Notes: generated from the letters alone by a model not told the origin. A stretch of 64,000 nucleotides of DNA from Flavicella sp965243265 (GCA_965243265.1 CBDEUL010000002.1:62001-126000); one strand, 5' to 3'. Shown: positions 53,681 to 63,160, counted from the stretch's first letter. Made by a program: numbers and translations.

Positions 53681-56185
53681 TTGTTGAAAAACAATTTTAT
53701 AATATTATTCTTACTCCTTATAAGTTTTGGACTCTTATTCAATTCTTGTAATTCAACAAAATACGTTCCTACGGGAGAGTTTCTTCTTGATAAGAATAAG
53801 GTTACTATTGATGATGAAACAAAATCAGATGAAGATGTAAAAGATTACTTAATCCAACGACCAAACCAAACCATCTTTGGAGTCCCCTTTGCTTTACATT
53901 TCTATAACATGGGAAACATCAACCATGAAGAAGACTATAAAGAGTGGGAAAGAACACACCCTAAAACATACAACACACTAAAAGATGTTTTTTCTGAAAA
54001 ACAAACTTTAGTTATTGAAAACACCTACAACTCTCTTAACAAGTGGTATCTATCCAAAGGTCAAGCCCCTGTAATTTACGACAATAAAAAAACTCAAAAT
54101 ACCCTCAAACAATTAAGAACTTATTACTTTAACCAAGGATATTTTGATGCCACTATTAGTTACAACACAAGTACAGAGCGAAAAAAAGCAACTGTAGAGT
54201 ATAAAGTCACAAAAAACGAACCGTATTACCTAGATAGCATTATTACAAATATAGATTCTAAAATTATTGATTCTATTTACAAGAAGAAAAATGATAAAAG
54301 CTACTTAAAAACAGGGGACCGTTACGAAGACACTAACTTTAGAAAAGAGGCCGCTCGACTAACAAACACCTTTAGAAATTCAGGTATCTATCATTTCTCT
54401 AAAAACCTAATTGGCTTTTACGAAATAGACACTTCAAACGTAAACCACAAAACAGATGTAATCTTAAAAATTACCAACAGGCTTTCTGAAAAAGATGGAA
54501 AAATAACCACCCATCCTTTAAAAGTTCAAAAAATACAATCTGTAGATATTTATACAGACTATAGTTACAACAGAAAAGACGATCCTTACTTAGACACCAT
54601 ACACTACAAAGGGTTTACCATATATGGACACGATAAAATAAAATACCGACCTAAAGCACTCTTAAATAGTATTTTTATAGAACCCAATCAAGTCTATAAA
54701 GACAGTATTCGAAACTTAACAAGACGTCAATTAAAAGCACTGAGTAACTTTAGAAATGTTGAAATTAAATACACCGAAGTAAATGACAGTATTTTAAAAA
54801 CCGCCATTGTTCTAACTCCTCAAAAAAAATATGCAATCTCGTTAGATACCGAAGCAATACACTCCAATATCAAACAAATTGGATTCTCTGGAGGATTCTC
54901 CTTTACCAACAAAAACACTTTTAAAGGAGCCGAAATTTTCAAGCTTTCTTTTATTGGAAGTATTTTTGATTTGGCTAATAAAACAGAAGCCAATTACTCC
55001 CCTTTTAACTCTTGGGAAGTAGGTGTTGATGCCTCTATAGAAGTGCCACGACTAGCTCTTCCTTTTAACATCAACAATCTTGTACCTAAAGAAATGGGAC
55101 CCCGATCTTTTGCTACCTTAGGTACAAGTTTTCAAAAAAATATTGGATTAGACAAACAAATTTTTACTGCTTCAGCAGGGTTCTCTTGGAAATCAAACAG
55201 AAAAAACTCTCATACTATAGAAGTCTTTAATTTACAATATGTAAAAAACCTAAACCCTGATGAATATTTTTACATATATACAAGTGAATACGACGACCTA
55301 GAAGAAATTCAACAAGAATATTTCCCTGACGAAAACCTTACCGAAGAAAACGCTATAGATTTTATAAATGAAAACATTGATGAGGAATTTGCAGCTACAG
55401 ATCCCGATGCCTATCAAGTAGCTAAAAACATCGAAAACAGATACTATATTGTTACTACAAATGTAGTAGTTCCTTCTATAAGCTACGCATACACCTATAG
55501 TACTCGTGAAAATTTAAGAGATAAAAATTACATATTTTTTAGAGCCAAAGTAATTGCCGCAGGAAACTTATCAACGGTATTATCCAAACAAGAAACTGCC
55601 GAAGGAATCAAAACATTTTTAGACATCCCTATAGCCCAATTTATTAGAACTGACTTTGAATTTAAAAAGTTCTGGGAAACTTCAGAAACAACAGTTCTTG
55701 CCATGCGTAACTTCTTAGGAATCGCAATTCCCTACGGAAACTCTCCTGCAATACCTTATAATAACAGTTATTTTATTGGAGGATCTAGTGATATTAGAGC
55801 CTGGAGAACTTATGAACTAGGTCCTGGAGCAAGAAACACAGGACTTACTTATAATGTTGGTAACTTTAAATTTATTACCAGCTTAGAATACCGCTTTGAT
55901 ATTACCAGAAATGTTAAAGGAGCATTGTTTGCTGACACAGGAAATATTTGGTTAATAGACAGCTCTGATTTAACACCCGAAGAAGAAACCCTTAGTAGCT
56001 TTAAGTCTTTAACTAATATAGCACTAGGTTCTGGTTTTGGAATACGTTATGACTTTAACTTCCTCGTTCTTCGACTCGATTTTGCCTTTAAAACCTATGA
56101 ACCTTACCTAAGCGGCAATAGATGGCTTGCCAATTATAACTTTGCTCACTCTGTAGTAAACTTTGGTATCAACTACCCTTTCTAA
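53681..56185 (+). CDS. Lipidated BamA/TamA-family outer-membrane protein
   Basis: 834 residues from TTG 53681 (a second TTG is the next codon). The N-terminus is a lipoprotein signal (ISFGLLFNSCNS, Cys23). POTRA-like repeats occupy about residues 25-430; PVIYDNKKTQNTLKQLRTYYFNQGYFDATI shows the 'YF.nGYFdA' POTRA pattern. The C-terminal 16-strand barrel begins with ISLDTEAIHSNIKQIGFSGGFSF and includes FIGGSSDIRAWRTYELGPG, the conserved R-containing loop motif. It inserts or exports outer-membrane components. A BamA-type lipid anchor is known in Bacteroidota TamA-like proteins. Separate from bamA proper. Confidence 0.85.
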   Translation: MLKNNFIILFLLLISFGLLFNSCNSTKYVPTGEFLLDKNKVTIDDETKSDEDVKDYLIQRPNQTIFGVPFALHFYNMGNINHEEDYKEWERTHPKTYNTLKDVFSEKQTLVIENTYNSLNKWYLSKGQAPVIYDNKKTQNTLKQLRTYYFNQGYFDATISYNTSTERKKATVEYKVTKNEPYYLDSIITNIDSKIIDSIYKKKNDKSYLKTGDRYEDTNFRKEAARLTNTFRNSGIYHFSKNLIGFYEIDTSNVNHKTDVILKITNRLSEKDGKITTHPLKVQKIQSVDIYTDYSYNRKDDPYLDTIHYKGFTIYGHDKIKYRPKALLNSIFIEPNQVYKDSIRNLTRRQLKALSNFRNVEIKYTEVNDSILKTAIVLTPQKKYAISLDTEAIHSNIKQIGFSGGFSFTNKNTFKGAEIFKLSFIGSIFDLANKTEANYSPFNSWEVGVDASIEVPRLALPFNINNLVPKEMGPRSFATLGTSFQKNIGLDKQIFTASAGFSWKSNRKNSHTIEVFNLQYVKNLNPDEYFYIYTSEYDDLEEIQQEYFPDENLTEENAIDFINENIDEEFAATDPDAYQVAKNIENRYYIVTTNVVVPSISYAYTYSTRENLRDKNYIFFRAKVIAAGNLSTVLSKQETAEGIKTFLDIPIAQFIRTDFEFKKFWETSETTVLAMRNFLGIAIPYGNSPAIPYNNSYFIGGSSDIRAWRTYELGPGARNTGLTYNVGNFKFITSLEYRFDITRNVKGALFADTGNIWLIDSSDLTPEEETLSSFKSLTNIALGSGFGIRYDFNFLVLRLDFAFKTYEPYLSGNRWLANYNFAHSVVNFGINYPF

Positions 56186-56299
56186 CTGATTTTCAACAAA
56201 CAAAAAGTAATTATTCTTGACCCAAGATAGCTACAACGATTTCGTATCTTTTTTAACATCATCTTAATACAATTGTTAAGATTACTCATTAAAAATTAG

Positions 56300-56307
56300 T
56301 ACTTTTG
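56300..56307 (+). promoter_or_regulatory. Promoter -7 box for fbaA
   Basis: TACTTTTG fits TAnnTTTG, 30 bp before the ATG at 56338; the nearest TTG is 24 nt upstream, longer than usual. Confidence 0.55.
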
Positions 56308-56337
56308 TTTCAAATTTTTATTAAAAAATCATATAAT

Positions 56338-57405
56338 ATGAGCTATAATATTAAACCAGGAGTTGCTACAGGAGATGCAGTTCAAGAATTATTCAAATTA
56401 GCAAAAGCTAAAAATTTTGCTATCCCAGCTGTTAACGTAACAGGGAACAACACTATTAATACTGTTTTAGAAACAGCTAAAGAATTAAATTCACCTGTAA
56501 TCATCCAATTTTCTAATGGTGGTGCTGTATTTAACGCTGGTAAAGGGTTAGATAACACAGATCAAAAAGCAGCTATCGCTGGAGCTGTAGCAGGAGCTAA
56601 ACACGTACACGAAATGGCAGTTGCTTATGGAGTACCTGTAATTTTACATACAGATCACGCTGCTAAGAAATTATTGCCTTGGATCGACGGTTTATTAGAT
56701 GCTTCTGAAAAGCATTTTGCTGAAACTGGTTCACCATTATTCTCTTCTCATATGATTGATTTATCTGAAGAGCCTTTAGAAGAAAACATCGCTATTTGTA
56801 AAGAATACTTAAAGCGTATGGATAAAATGGGAATGACTTTAGAAATTGAATTAGGAATTACTGGAGGTGAAGAAGATGGTGTTGACAATTCTGATGTTGA
56901 TGAATCTAAATTATACACACAACCAGAAGAAGTAAACTACTCTTACGAGCAATTATCTGAAGTTTCTCCAAGATTCACAGTCGCTGCTGCTTTTGGAAAC
57001 GTTCACGGTGTATACAAACCAGGAAACGTTAAATTAACTCCAAAAATCTTAGACAACTCTCAAAAATTTATCGAAGAGAAGCACGGATTAGAGCATAACC
57101 CTATTGATTTTGTATTCCATGGTGGTTCTGGTTCTTCTGTTGAAGAAATTAGAGAATCTATCGGATATGGAGCTATCAAAATGAATATTGATACTGATTT
57201 ACAATTTGCTTTTATGGAAGGTATTAGAGATTACTTCTCTGAAAATGCTGACTATTTACAAGCTCAAATCGGAAACCCTTCTGGAGCAGAAGCACCAAAC
57301 AAAAAGTACTACGACCCAAGAGTTTGGTTACGTAAAGGTGAAGCTACTTTAAAAGCGAGATTAATCAAAGCTTTTGAAGACTTAAACAACGTAAATACTC
57401 TTTAA
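56338..57405 (+). CDS. fbaA: Fructose-bisphosphate aldolase, class II
   Basis: 355 residues, zinc-dependent TIM-barrel of the E. coli FbaA type. AIPAVNVTGNNTINTVLETA, HTDHAAKKLLPWIDGLLDA with zinc-ligand His, and HGGSGSSVEEIRESIGYGAIKMNIDTDLQ carry the phosphate loop and the second zinc His. It splits fructose-1,6-bisphosphate in glycolysis and makes it in gluconeogenesis. ATG 56338 gives the normal N-terminus; the TTG at 56305 overlaps the -7 box and is rejected. Confidence 0.95.
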   Translation: MSYNIKPGVATGDAVQELFKLAKAKNFAIPAVNVTGNNTINTVLETAKELNSPVIIQFSNGGAVFNAGKGLDNTDQKAAIAGAVAGAKHVHEMAVAYGVPVILHTDHAAKKLLPWIDGLLDASEKHFAETGSPLFSSHMIDLSEEPLEENIAICKEYLKRMDKMGMTLEIELGITGGEEDGVDNSDVDESKLYTQPEEVNYSYEQLSEVSPRFTVAAAFGNVHGVYKPGNVKLTPKILDNSQKFIEEKHGLEHNPIDFVFHGGSGSSVEEIRESIGYGAIKMNIDTDLQFAFMEGIRDYFSENADYLQAQIGNPSGAEAPNKKYYDPRVWLRKGEATLKARLIKAFEDLNNVNTL

Positions 57406-57430
57406 GAGTCACTTTTCAAATACATTTCTA

Positions 57431-57466
57431 TAAAGAGAAACTGAATTATTTTTCAGTTTCTCTTTA
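57431..57466 (+). terminator. fbaA terminator
   Basis: Hairpin TAAAGAGAAACTGAA/TTCAGTTTCTCTTTA with a short loop, followed by a T-run. Confidence 0.85.
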
Positions 57467-57503
57467 TTTTTTTAGTAAATTAGCCATCTAAAATAGAACT
57501 ATT

Positions 57504-58361
57504 ATGTCATCTTGGTTTAAGAGAATAGATAAAGGAATACACACTCCTACTGAAGCTAAAAAAGATGTGCCAAAAGGACTTTGGTACAAAACACCTAGTG
57601 GTAAAATTGTTGACACGGAAGACTTAAAAGAAAACTTATATGTAAGTCGTGAAGACGGATACCATGTAAGAATTGGAAGTGCAGAATATTTTGAAATATT
57701 ATTTGATGATAAATTCAAAGAATTAAATGCATCACTAGAAGCAAGTGATCCTTTAAAATTTGAAGACACAAAAAAATACCCTGAAAGGTTAAAAGAAGCG
57801 CAAAAGAAAACCAAATTAAAAGATGCTGTTAGAACTGCTGTAGGTAAATCCTTAGGAAAAGACCTCGTTATTGCAGCTATGGATTTTGCTTTTATTGGTG
57901 GATCAATGGGAAGTGTTGTAGGAGAAAAAATTGCCAGAGCAATTGACTATTCTATAGAACACAACATTCCTTTCTTAATGATTTCTAAATCTGGAGGAGC
58001 ACGTATGCAAGAAGCACCATTATCATTAATGCAAATGGTAAAAACTTCTGCAAAACTAGCCCAACTATCTGAAGCTAAAGTTCCGTACATCTCTTTATGT
58101 ACAGACCCTACAACAGGAGGAATTACTGCTTCATTTGCAATGTTAGGAGATATCAATATTGCTGAACCTAATGCCCTAATTGCTTTTGCTGGACCTAGAG
58201 TTGTAAAAGACACTACAGGAAAAGATTTACCTGAAGGGTTTCAACGCTCAGAGTTTCTATTAGAACATGGTTTCTTAGATGCCATTTATGAAAGAAAAGA
58301 CCTTAAAAAACAAATCAATCTATATCTTGATTTGATTTTAAACAACGAAATAAGATCATAA
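57504..58361 (+). CDS. accD: Acetyl-CoA carboxylase carboxyltransferase subunit beta
   Basis: 285 residues. Crotonase-fold carboxyltransferase: ISKSGGARMQEAPLSLMQM, DPTTGGITASFAMLGDINIAEPNALIAFAGPRV and LPEGFQRSEFLLEHGFLD are conserved. The normal N-terminal zinc ribbon is altered: the region WYKTPSGKIVDTEDLKENLYVSREDGYH has no cysteine where E. coli AccD has four. This Cys-less version is usual in flavobacteria. Works with AccA, AccB and AccC, not in this window. Confidence 0.93.
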   Translation: MSSWFKRIDKGIHTPTEAKKDVPKGLWYKTPSGKIVDTEDLKENLYVSREDGYHVRIGSAEYFEILFDDKFKELNASLEASDPLKFEDTKKYPERLKEAQKKTKLKDAVRTAVGKSLGKDLVIAAMDFAFIGGSMGSVVGEKIARAIDYSIEHNIPFLMISKSGGARMQEAPLSLMQMVKTSAKLAQLSEAKVPYISLCTDPTTGGITASFAMLGDINIAEPNALIAFAGPRVVKDTTGKDLPEGFQRSEFLLEHGFLDAIYERKDLKKQINLYLDLILNNEIRS

Positions 58362-58386
58362 AAAAAAGCCCAATGGGCTTTTTTTA
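58362..58386 (+). terminator. accD terminator
   Basis: Short hairpin AAAAGCCC-AAT-GGGCTTTT with a long T-run, directly at the stop codon. Confidence 0.75.
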
Positions 58387-58460
58387 TATCCAAAATTTCC
58401 TCAACAGGTTACAACACTAGCAACAACCTTTACTCCACTTTAAACGTTTCCTACATCTTA

Positions 58461-58491
58461 TTGGTCAATCGAAAAAATAATAGTATCTTTG
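58461..58491 (+). promoter_or_regulatory. rpsO promoter
   Basis: TTG (58461-58463), 20-nt spacer, TATCTTTG (58484-58491), 63 bp before the rpsO ATG. The leader between them is AT-rich; S15 controls its own mRNA in other bacteria, but I see no clear structure here. Confidence 0.75.
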
Positions 58492-58554
58492 CAGCCTTGA
58501 TATCGATAGATTATCAATACATAAAAATTATTAATTATTAAATTTAATGTTAGC

Positions 58555-58824
58555 ATGTATTTAACATCAGAAGCAAAAAAAGAGATTTTCAAAAAACACG
58601 GAGGATCTGAATCAAACACAGGATCATCAGAAGGACAAATTGCTTTGTTCACTGCAAGGATTAACCACTTAACAGAACACTTAAAAAACAATCGTAAAGA
58701 TTTTAACACAGAGCGTTCATTAGTTAAGTTAGTAGGTAAAAGAAGAAGCTTACTTGATTACTTGATCAAAACAGATATCGTAAGATATCGTGCTATTATC
58801 AAGGAATTAGGATTAAGAAAATAA
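58555..58824 (+). CDS. rpsO: 30S ribosomal protein S15
   Basis: 89 residues. SEAKKEIFKKHGGSESNTGSSEGQIALF and RRSLLDYLIKTDIVRYRAIIKELGLRK are the S15 signature, including His for 16S rRNA contact. It is upstream of pnp, the same rpsO-pnp order as in many bacteria, but a terminator lies between them. Confidence 0.97.
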   Translation: MYLTSEAKKEIFKKHGGSESNTGSSEGQIALFTARINHLTEHLKNNRKDFNTERSLVKLVGKRRSLLDYLIKTDIVRYRAIIKELGLRK

Positions 58825-58832
58825 AAATTCCT

Positions 58833-58866
58833 AAAAAAGAGGCAAAATTAATTTTGCCTCTTTTTA
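58833..58866 (+). terminator. rpsO terminator
   Basis: 10-bp hairpin GAGGCAAAAT/ATTTTGCCTC with a T-run, about 15 bp after the stop. Confidence 0.88.
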
Positions 58867-58963
58867 TTTTTACAGAATAGTACTATTACTCCGCAGGGAA
58901 TTCAACAAACCCGAACAACACACAACACACATTATTTAGTAAAAAAAATTAGAATTAAAACGT

Positions 58964-61168
58964 ATGATTCCAAAAGTATTTAAAGAGGTTATCGACCTTG
59001 GAGATGGGAGAACAATCTCATTAGAAACAGGAAAATTAGCAAAACAAGCACATGGTAGTGTTGTTGTGCAAATGGGTAAAGCAATGTTATTATGTACTGT
59101 AGTTTCTAACTACAAACAAAGTGATGTAGACTTTCTTCCATTAACGGTAGATTATAGAGAAAAATTTGCTGCTGCAGGTAAGTATCCAGGTGGTTTCTTT
59201 AAGAGAGAAGCGAGACCAACAGACGCAGAAGTTTTAACAATGCGTTTAATAGACCGTGTTTTACGTCCATTATTCCCTAAAAACTACCATGCAGAAACAC
59301 AAGTAATGGTACAATTAATGTCACATGATGATGATGTTATGCCAGATGCACTTGCAGGATTAGCTGCTTCTGCTGCAATTCAGTTAAGTGATATTCCTTT
59401 CGAAACTCCAATCTCTGAAGCCCGTGTTGCTAGAGTAAACGGAGAATTCATAATCAACCCTACGAGAGCTCAACTAGAAGAATCTGATTTAGATATGATG
59501 ATTGGTGCTTCTGCTGATTCTGTAATGATGGTAGAAGGTGAGATGGATGAGATTTCTGAAGAAGAAATGGCTGATGCAATTAAATTTGCACACGAAGCTA
59601 TTAAAGTTCAATGCGAAGCTCAGGTAAAACTAGCAGAAGCTTTTGGAAAGAAAGAAACTCGTGAATTTGCTATATCTGAAGAAAATGAAGAATTAGCAAC
59701 AAGAATTAACGAATTGGCTTACCAAAAATGTTATGATATTGCTAAAAAAGGAACTTCTAAAATAGAAAGAACAAATGCTTTTGCAGAAGTTCAAGAAGAA
59801 GTTGTAGCTTCTTTTACAGAAGAAGAAATAGAAGAATATGGTGATTTAATTGGAAAATACTTCAATAAATCTCAAAAAGAAGCAGTTCGTGAATTAACAT
59901 TAGCAGAAGGTTTACGTTTAGATGGACGTAAAACAACTGAAATTAGACCTATCTGGTCTGAAATAGACTACTTACCATCTACACACGGATCTTCTATATT
60001 TACACGTGGAGAAACTCAAGCATTAGCAACAGTAACATTAGGAACATCTAGAGATGCTAACATCATTGACTCTCCAACTCATGAAGGAGAAGAAAAGTTT
60101 TACCTACATTACAACTTCCCACCTTTCTGTACAGGTGAAGCAAGACCTCTAAGAGGTACTTCACGTAGAGAAGTTGGACACGGAAATTTAGCACAAAGAG
60201 CATTAAAAGGAATGGTTCCTGCTGATTGTCCTTATACAGTAAGAGTTGTATCTGAAGTATTAGAGTCTAATGGTTCTTCTTCTATGGCAACTGTATGTGC
60301 TGGAACATTAGCATTAATGGATGCTGGGGTTCAAATGACAAAACCAGTTTCTGGAATTGCTATGGGGTTAATTTCTGACGGTGAACGCTATGCTGTATTA
60401 TCTGATATCCTAGGAGATGAAGATCACTTAGGAGATATGGACTTTAAAGTAACAGGTACTGCTGATGGTATTACTGCTTGTCAAATGGACATTAAAATCA
60501 AAGGACTTTCTTACGAGATTTTAGTAAATGCCTTAAAACAAGCACGTGAAGGACGTTTACATATCTTAGGGAAAATCACTGAAACTATTTCTCAACCAAA
60601 TACAGATGTAAAATCTCATTCACCAAAAATGATCACTCGTAGAATTGCGAATGAATTCATTGGTGCTTTGATTGGACCTGGAGGAAAAAACATCCAAGAA
60701 TTACAAAAAGTAACAGGAACTACTATTGTTATCAATGAAGACCCTGTAACGGAAGAAGGAGTTGTTGAAATCTTAGGTACAGGATCTGAAGGAATCGATG
60801 CTGTTTTAGCAAAAATAGATTCACTAACTTTTAAACCTGTAAAAGGAGAAACTTACAAAGTAAAAGTAATCAAAATGCTAGACTTTGGTGCCGTGGTAGA
60901 ATACCTAGAGGCGCCAGGTAATGAAGTTTTATTACATGTAAGTGAGTTAGCTTGGGAGCGTACAGAAAATGTTTCTGACGTTGTAAATATGGGTGATGAA
61001 TTTGAAGTAAAATACTTTGGAACAGACCCTAAAACACGTAAAGAAAAAGTTTCTCGTAAAGCTCTATTAGAAAAACCAGAAGGTTATGTAGCTAGACCAC
61101 CTAGAGACAAAAACAAAACAGGTAGAGACAATCGTAGAGATGATAGAAAACCTAGAGAAAACAAATAA
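58964..61168 (+). CDS. pnp: Polyribonucleotide nucleotidyltransferase (PNPase)
   Basis: 734 residues. Two RNase PH domains (residues about 10-140 and 315-550), with the phosphate-site GTSRREVGHGNLAQRAL in the second; a KH domain (FIGALIGPGGKNIQELQKVTGT, about 566-587) and an S1 domain (VIKMLDFGAVVEYL) follow, and the tail is Arg/Lys/Asp-rich. It degrades mRNA 3'-5' by phosphorolysis. Normal length. Confidence 0.97.
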   Translation: MIPKVFKEVIDLGDGRTISLETGKLAKQAHGSVVVQMGKAMLLCTVVSNYKQSDVDFLPLTVDYREKFAAAGKYPGGFFKREARPTDAEVLTMRLIDRVLRPLFPKNYHAETQVMVQLMSHDDDVMPDALAGLAASAAIQLSDIPFETPISEARVARVNGEFIINPTRAQLEESDLDMMIGASADSVMMVEGEMDEISEEEMADAIKFAHEAIKVQCEAQVKLAEAFGKKETREFAISEENEELATRINELAYQKCYDIAKKGTSKIERTNAFAEVQEEVVASFTEEEIEEYGDLIGKYFNKSQKEAVRELTLAEGLRLDGRKTTEIRPIWSEIDYLPSTHGSSIFTRGETQALATVTLGTSRDANIIDSPTHEGEEKFYLHYNFPPFCTGEARPLRGTSRREVGHGNLAQRALKGMVPADCPYTVRVVSEVLESNGSSSMATVCAGTLALMDAGVQMTKPVSGIAMGLISDGERYAVLSDILGDEDHLGDMDFKVTGTADGITACQMDIKIKGLSYEILVNALKQAREGRLHILGKITETISQPNTDVKSHSPKMITRRIANEFIGALIGPGGKNIQELQKVTGTTIVINEDPVTEEGVVEILGTGSEGIDAVLAKIDSLTFKPVKGETYKVKVIKMLDFGAVVEYLEAPGNEVLLHVSELAWERTENVSDVVNMGDEFEVKYFGTDPKTRKEKVSRKALLEKPEGYVARPPRDKNKTGRDNRRDDRKPRENK

Positions 61169-61187
61169 TTAGTATTCTCAACACTTT

Positions 61188-61222
61188 CTAAAAACCGTCA
61201 AAATATTTTTGACGGTTTTTTT
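61188..61222 (+). terminator. pnp terminator
   Basis: 12-bp hairpin AAACCGTCAAAA/TTTTGACGGTTT (loop TAT) with a T-run, about 20 bp after the stop. Confidence 0.9.
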
Positions 61223-61392
61223 GTTCCCTACACAATCACATATACCTCTACAAAAGAAACACTTACAAACAAAACACTACTTAACTTTAAAATTATTCTA
61301 CCTTTTTTGTAACAAAAATCACCTTTTAAACGTATATATAAGAGTGTGATAACTCTACCTTCACAAACAACACTTATACAGCATACTAAAAC

Positions 61393-62256
61393 ATGAGACA
61401 ACTTAAAATTACCAAGCAGGTAACCAACAGAGAAACTGCATCATTAGATAAATATTTACAAGAAATTGGAAAAGTAGATTTGATTACCGCTGATATGGAA
61501 GTCGAATTAGCTCAACGAATTAAAGCTGGAGATCAAGTAGCCCTTGAAAGATTAACAAAAGCAAATTTACGTTTCGTAGTTTCCGTGGCTAAACAATACC
61601 AAAATCAAGGTTTGACATTACCTGATTTAATTAACGAAGGAAACTTAGGACTTATCAAAGCCGCAAAACGTTTTGATGAAACTCGTGGATTTAAATTTAT
61701 CTCATATGCCGTATGGTGGATTCGTCAATCTATTCTTCAAGCACTAGCAGAGCAGTCACGTATTGTACGTTTACCATTAAACAAAATTGGATCTATTAAT
61801 AAGATCAACAAAATGTACGCCTTCTTAGAACAAGAAAATGAACGTCCTCCTTCTGCAGAAGAAATTGCAAAGAAACTAGATATGACTGTAAATGACGTAA
61901 AAGAATCTATGAAGAATTCTGGTCGTCACGTATCTATGGACGCCCCTTTGATTGAAGGTGAAGACTCTAACCTATATGACGTATTAAACTCAGGAGAATC
62001 TCCAAACCCTGATAAAAGTTTATTACACGAATCTTTAAGAGTTGAAATTGAAAGAGCTCTTGAAACATTAACTCCAAGAGAAGCTGATGTAGTAAAATTA
62101 TACTTCGGACTAGGAGAACATCAACCAATGACCCTAGAAGAAATTGGAGAAACATTTGACCTAACACGTGAACGTGTACGTCAAATTAAAGAAAAAGCAA
62201 TTAGAAGATTGAAACACACTTCTAGAAGTAAAATACTTATGACTTACTTAGGATAA
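61393..62256 (+). CDS. rpoD: Primary RNA polymerase sigma factor (RpoD/SigA)
   Basis: 287 residues, short for a primary sigma factor: region 1.1 is missing and the protein starts near region 1.2 (TASLDKYLQEIGKVDL). Region 2 is LRFVVSVAKQYQNQGLTLPDLINEGNLGLIKAAKRFD then FKFISYAVWWIRQSILQALAEQ, region 3 RIVRLPLNKIGSINKI, and region 4 ETFDLTRERVRQIKEKAIRRL. Bacteroidota primary sigma factors of this kind recognise the TTTG/TAnnTTTG promoters seen throughout this window. A terminator follows. Confidence 0.96.
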   Translation: MRQLKITKQVTNRETASLDKYLQEIGKVDLITADMEVELAQRIKAGDQVALERLTKANLRFVVSVAKQYQNQGLTLPDLINEGNLGLIKAAKRFDETRGFKFISYAVWWIRQSILQALAEQSRIVRLPLNKIGSINKINKMYAFLEQENERPPSAEEIAKKLDMTVNDVKESMKNSGRHVSMDAPLIEGEDSNLYDVLNSGESPNPDKSLLHESLRVEIERALETLTPREADVVKLYFGLGEHQPMTLEEIGETFDLTRERVRQIKEKAIRRLKHTSRSKILMTYLG

Positions 62257-62280
62257 TGAAACCTTAGTATTCAACTTACA

Positions 62281-62318
62281 AAACTCTCGATATACTTTAT
62301 CGAGAGTTTTCTTTTTTT
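62281..62318 (+). terminator. rpoD terminator
   Basis: 12-bp hairpin AAACTCTCGATA/TATCGAGAGTTT (loop TACTT) and a T-run. Confidence 0.9.
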
Positions 62319-62322
62319 ATAG

Positions 62323-62330
62323 TACTTTTG
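62323..62330 (+). promoter_or_regulatory. Promoter -7 box for rpe
   Basis: TACTTTTG fits TAnnTTTG, 27 bp before the ATG at 62358. It rules out the earlier TTG start at 62328, which lies inside the box. Confidence 0.6.
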
Positions 62331-62357
62331 CAAAACAAAACTCACAAATTAAAAGAA

Positions 62358-63014
62358 ATGAGCAAATTAATAGCACCTTCGGTTCTTGCAGCAGACTTTG
62401 CAAACCTTCAAAAAGATGTAGAAATGGTTAACAATAGTGATGCTGATTGGTTTCATATTGATATTATGGACGGTGTATTTGTTCCTAATATTTCTTTTGG
62501 AATGCCTGTGATGCAAGCCATTAAAAAACATGCAAAAAAAACAATGGATGTACATTTAATGATTGTAAATCCTGATCAATACATTTCAACATTCAAAAAA
62601 ATTGGTGCTGATATTTTAACTGTTCATTACGAAGCTTGTACACACCTTCATAGAACTTTACAAGCGATTAAAGCTGAAGGCATGAAAGCTGGTGTAGCAT
62701 TAAACCCCCACACCCCCGTAGCCGTATTAGAAGATGTTATTAAAGACATTGATATGGTATGTATTATGAGTGTGAATCCTGGTTTTGGAGGACAGTCTTT
62801 TATTGAAAACACCTATAAGAAAGTACAACAATTAAAAAATTTAATTGAATTTGCTGAAGCAGATACCCTTATTGAAATTGACGGTGGTGTAACTGATAAA
62901 AATGCCAACTTATTAGTAGAAGCTGGTGCTGACGTATTAGTTGCAGGAAGCTATGTTTTTGGAGCAGAAAACCCAACTCAAACAATTGCTGAATTAAAAG
63001 CGATGGTTAACTAA
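62358..63014 (+). CDS. rpe: Ribulose-phosphate 3-epimerase
   Basis: 218 residues, TIM-barrel. MSKLIAPSVLAADFANLQKD, WFHIDIMDGVFVPNISFG (metal-site His and Asp), DVHLMI and VEAGADVLVAGSYVFG are diagnostic. It interconverts ribulose-5-P and xylulose-5-P in the pentose phosphate pathway. ATG 62358 is preferred over TTG 62328. Confidence 0.96.
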   Translation: MSKLIAPSVLAADFANLQKDVEMVNNSDADWFHIDIMDGVFVPNISFGMPVMQAIKKHAKKTMDVHLMIVNPDQYISTFKKIGADILTVHYEACTHLHRTLQAIKAEGMKAGVALNPHTPVAVLEDVIKDIDMVCIMSVNPGFGGQSFIENTYKKVQQLKNLIEFAEADTLIEIDGGVTDKNANLLVEAGADVLVAGSYVFGAENPTQTIAELKAMVN

Positions 63015-63038
63015 CAACCATCAACTTTCATTATACTT

Positions 63039-63076
63039 AAAACGGGTAGTCCTTTTCAGAACTACCCGTTTTTTTA
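63039..63076 (+). terminator. rpe terminator
   Basis: 10-bp hairpin AACGGGTAGT/ACTACCCGTT with a 10-nt loop and T-run, between rpe and the tRNA-Arg 3' end. Confidence 0.8.
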
Positions 63077-63080
63077 TTTG

Positions 63081-63154
63081 TGACCCCGACAGGATTCAAA
63101 CCTGTAACCCTCAGAGCCGAAATCTGATGCGCTATTCAGTTGCGCCACGAGGCC
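63081..63154 (-). tRNA. tRNA-Arg (TCG)
   Basis: 74 nt on the minus strand. Acceptor stem GGCCTCG/CGGGGTC with G-T pairs, anticodon stem TCAGA/TCTGA with loop TTTCGGC carrying TCG (reads CGN codons), T-loop TTTGAAT. Discriminator A; CCA not encoded. Confidence 0.92.
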
Positions 63155-63160
63155 TTATTT

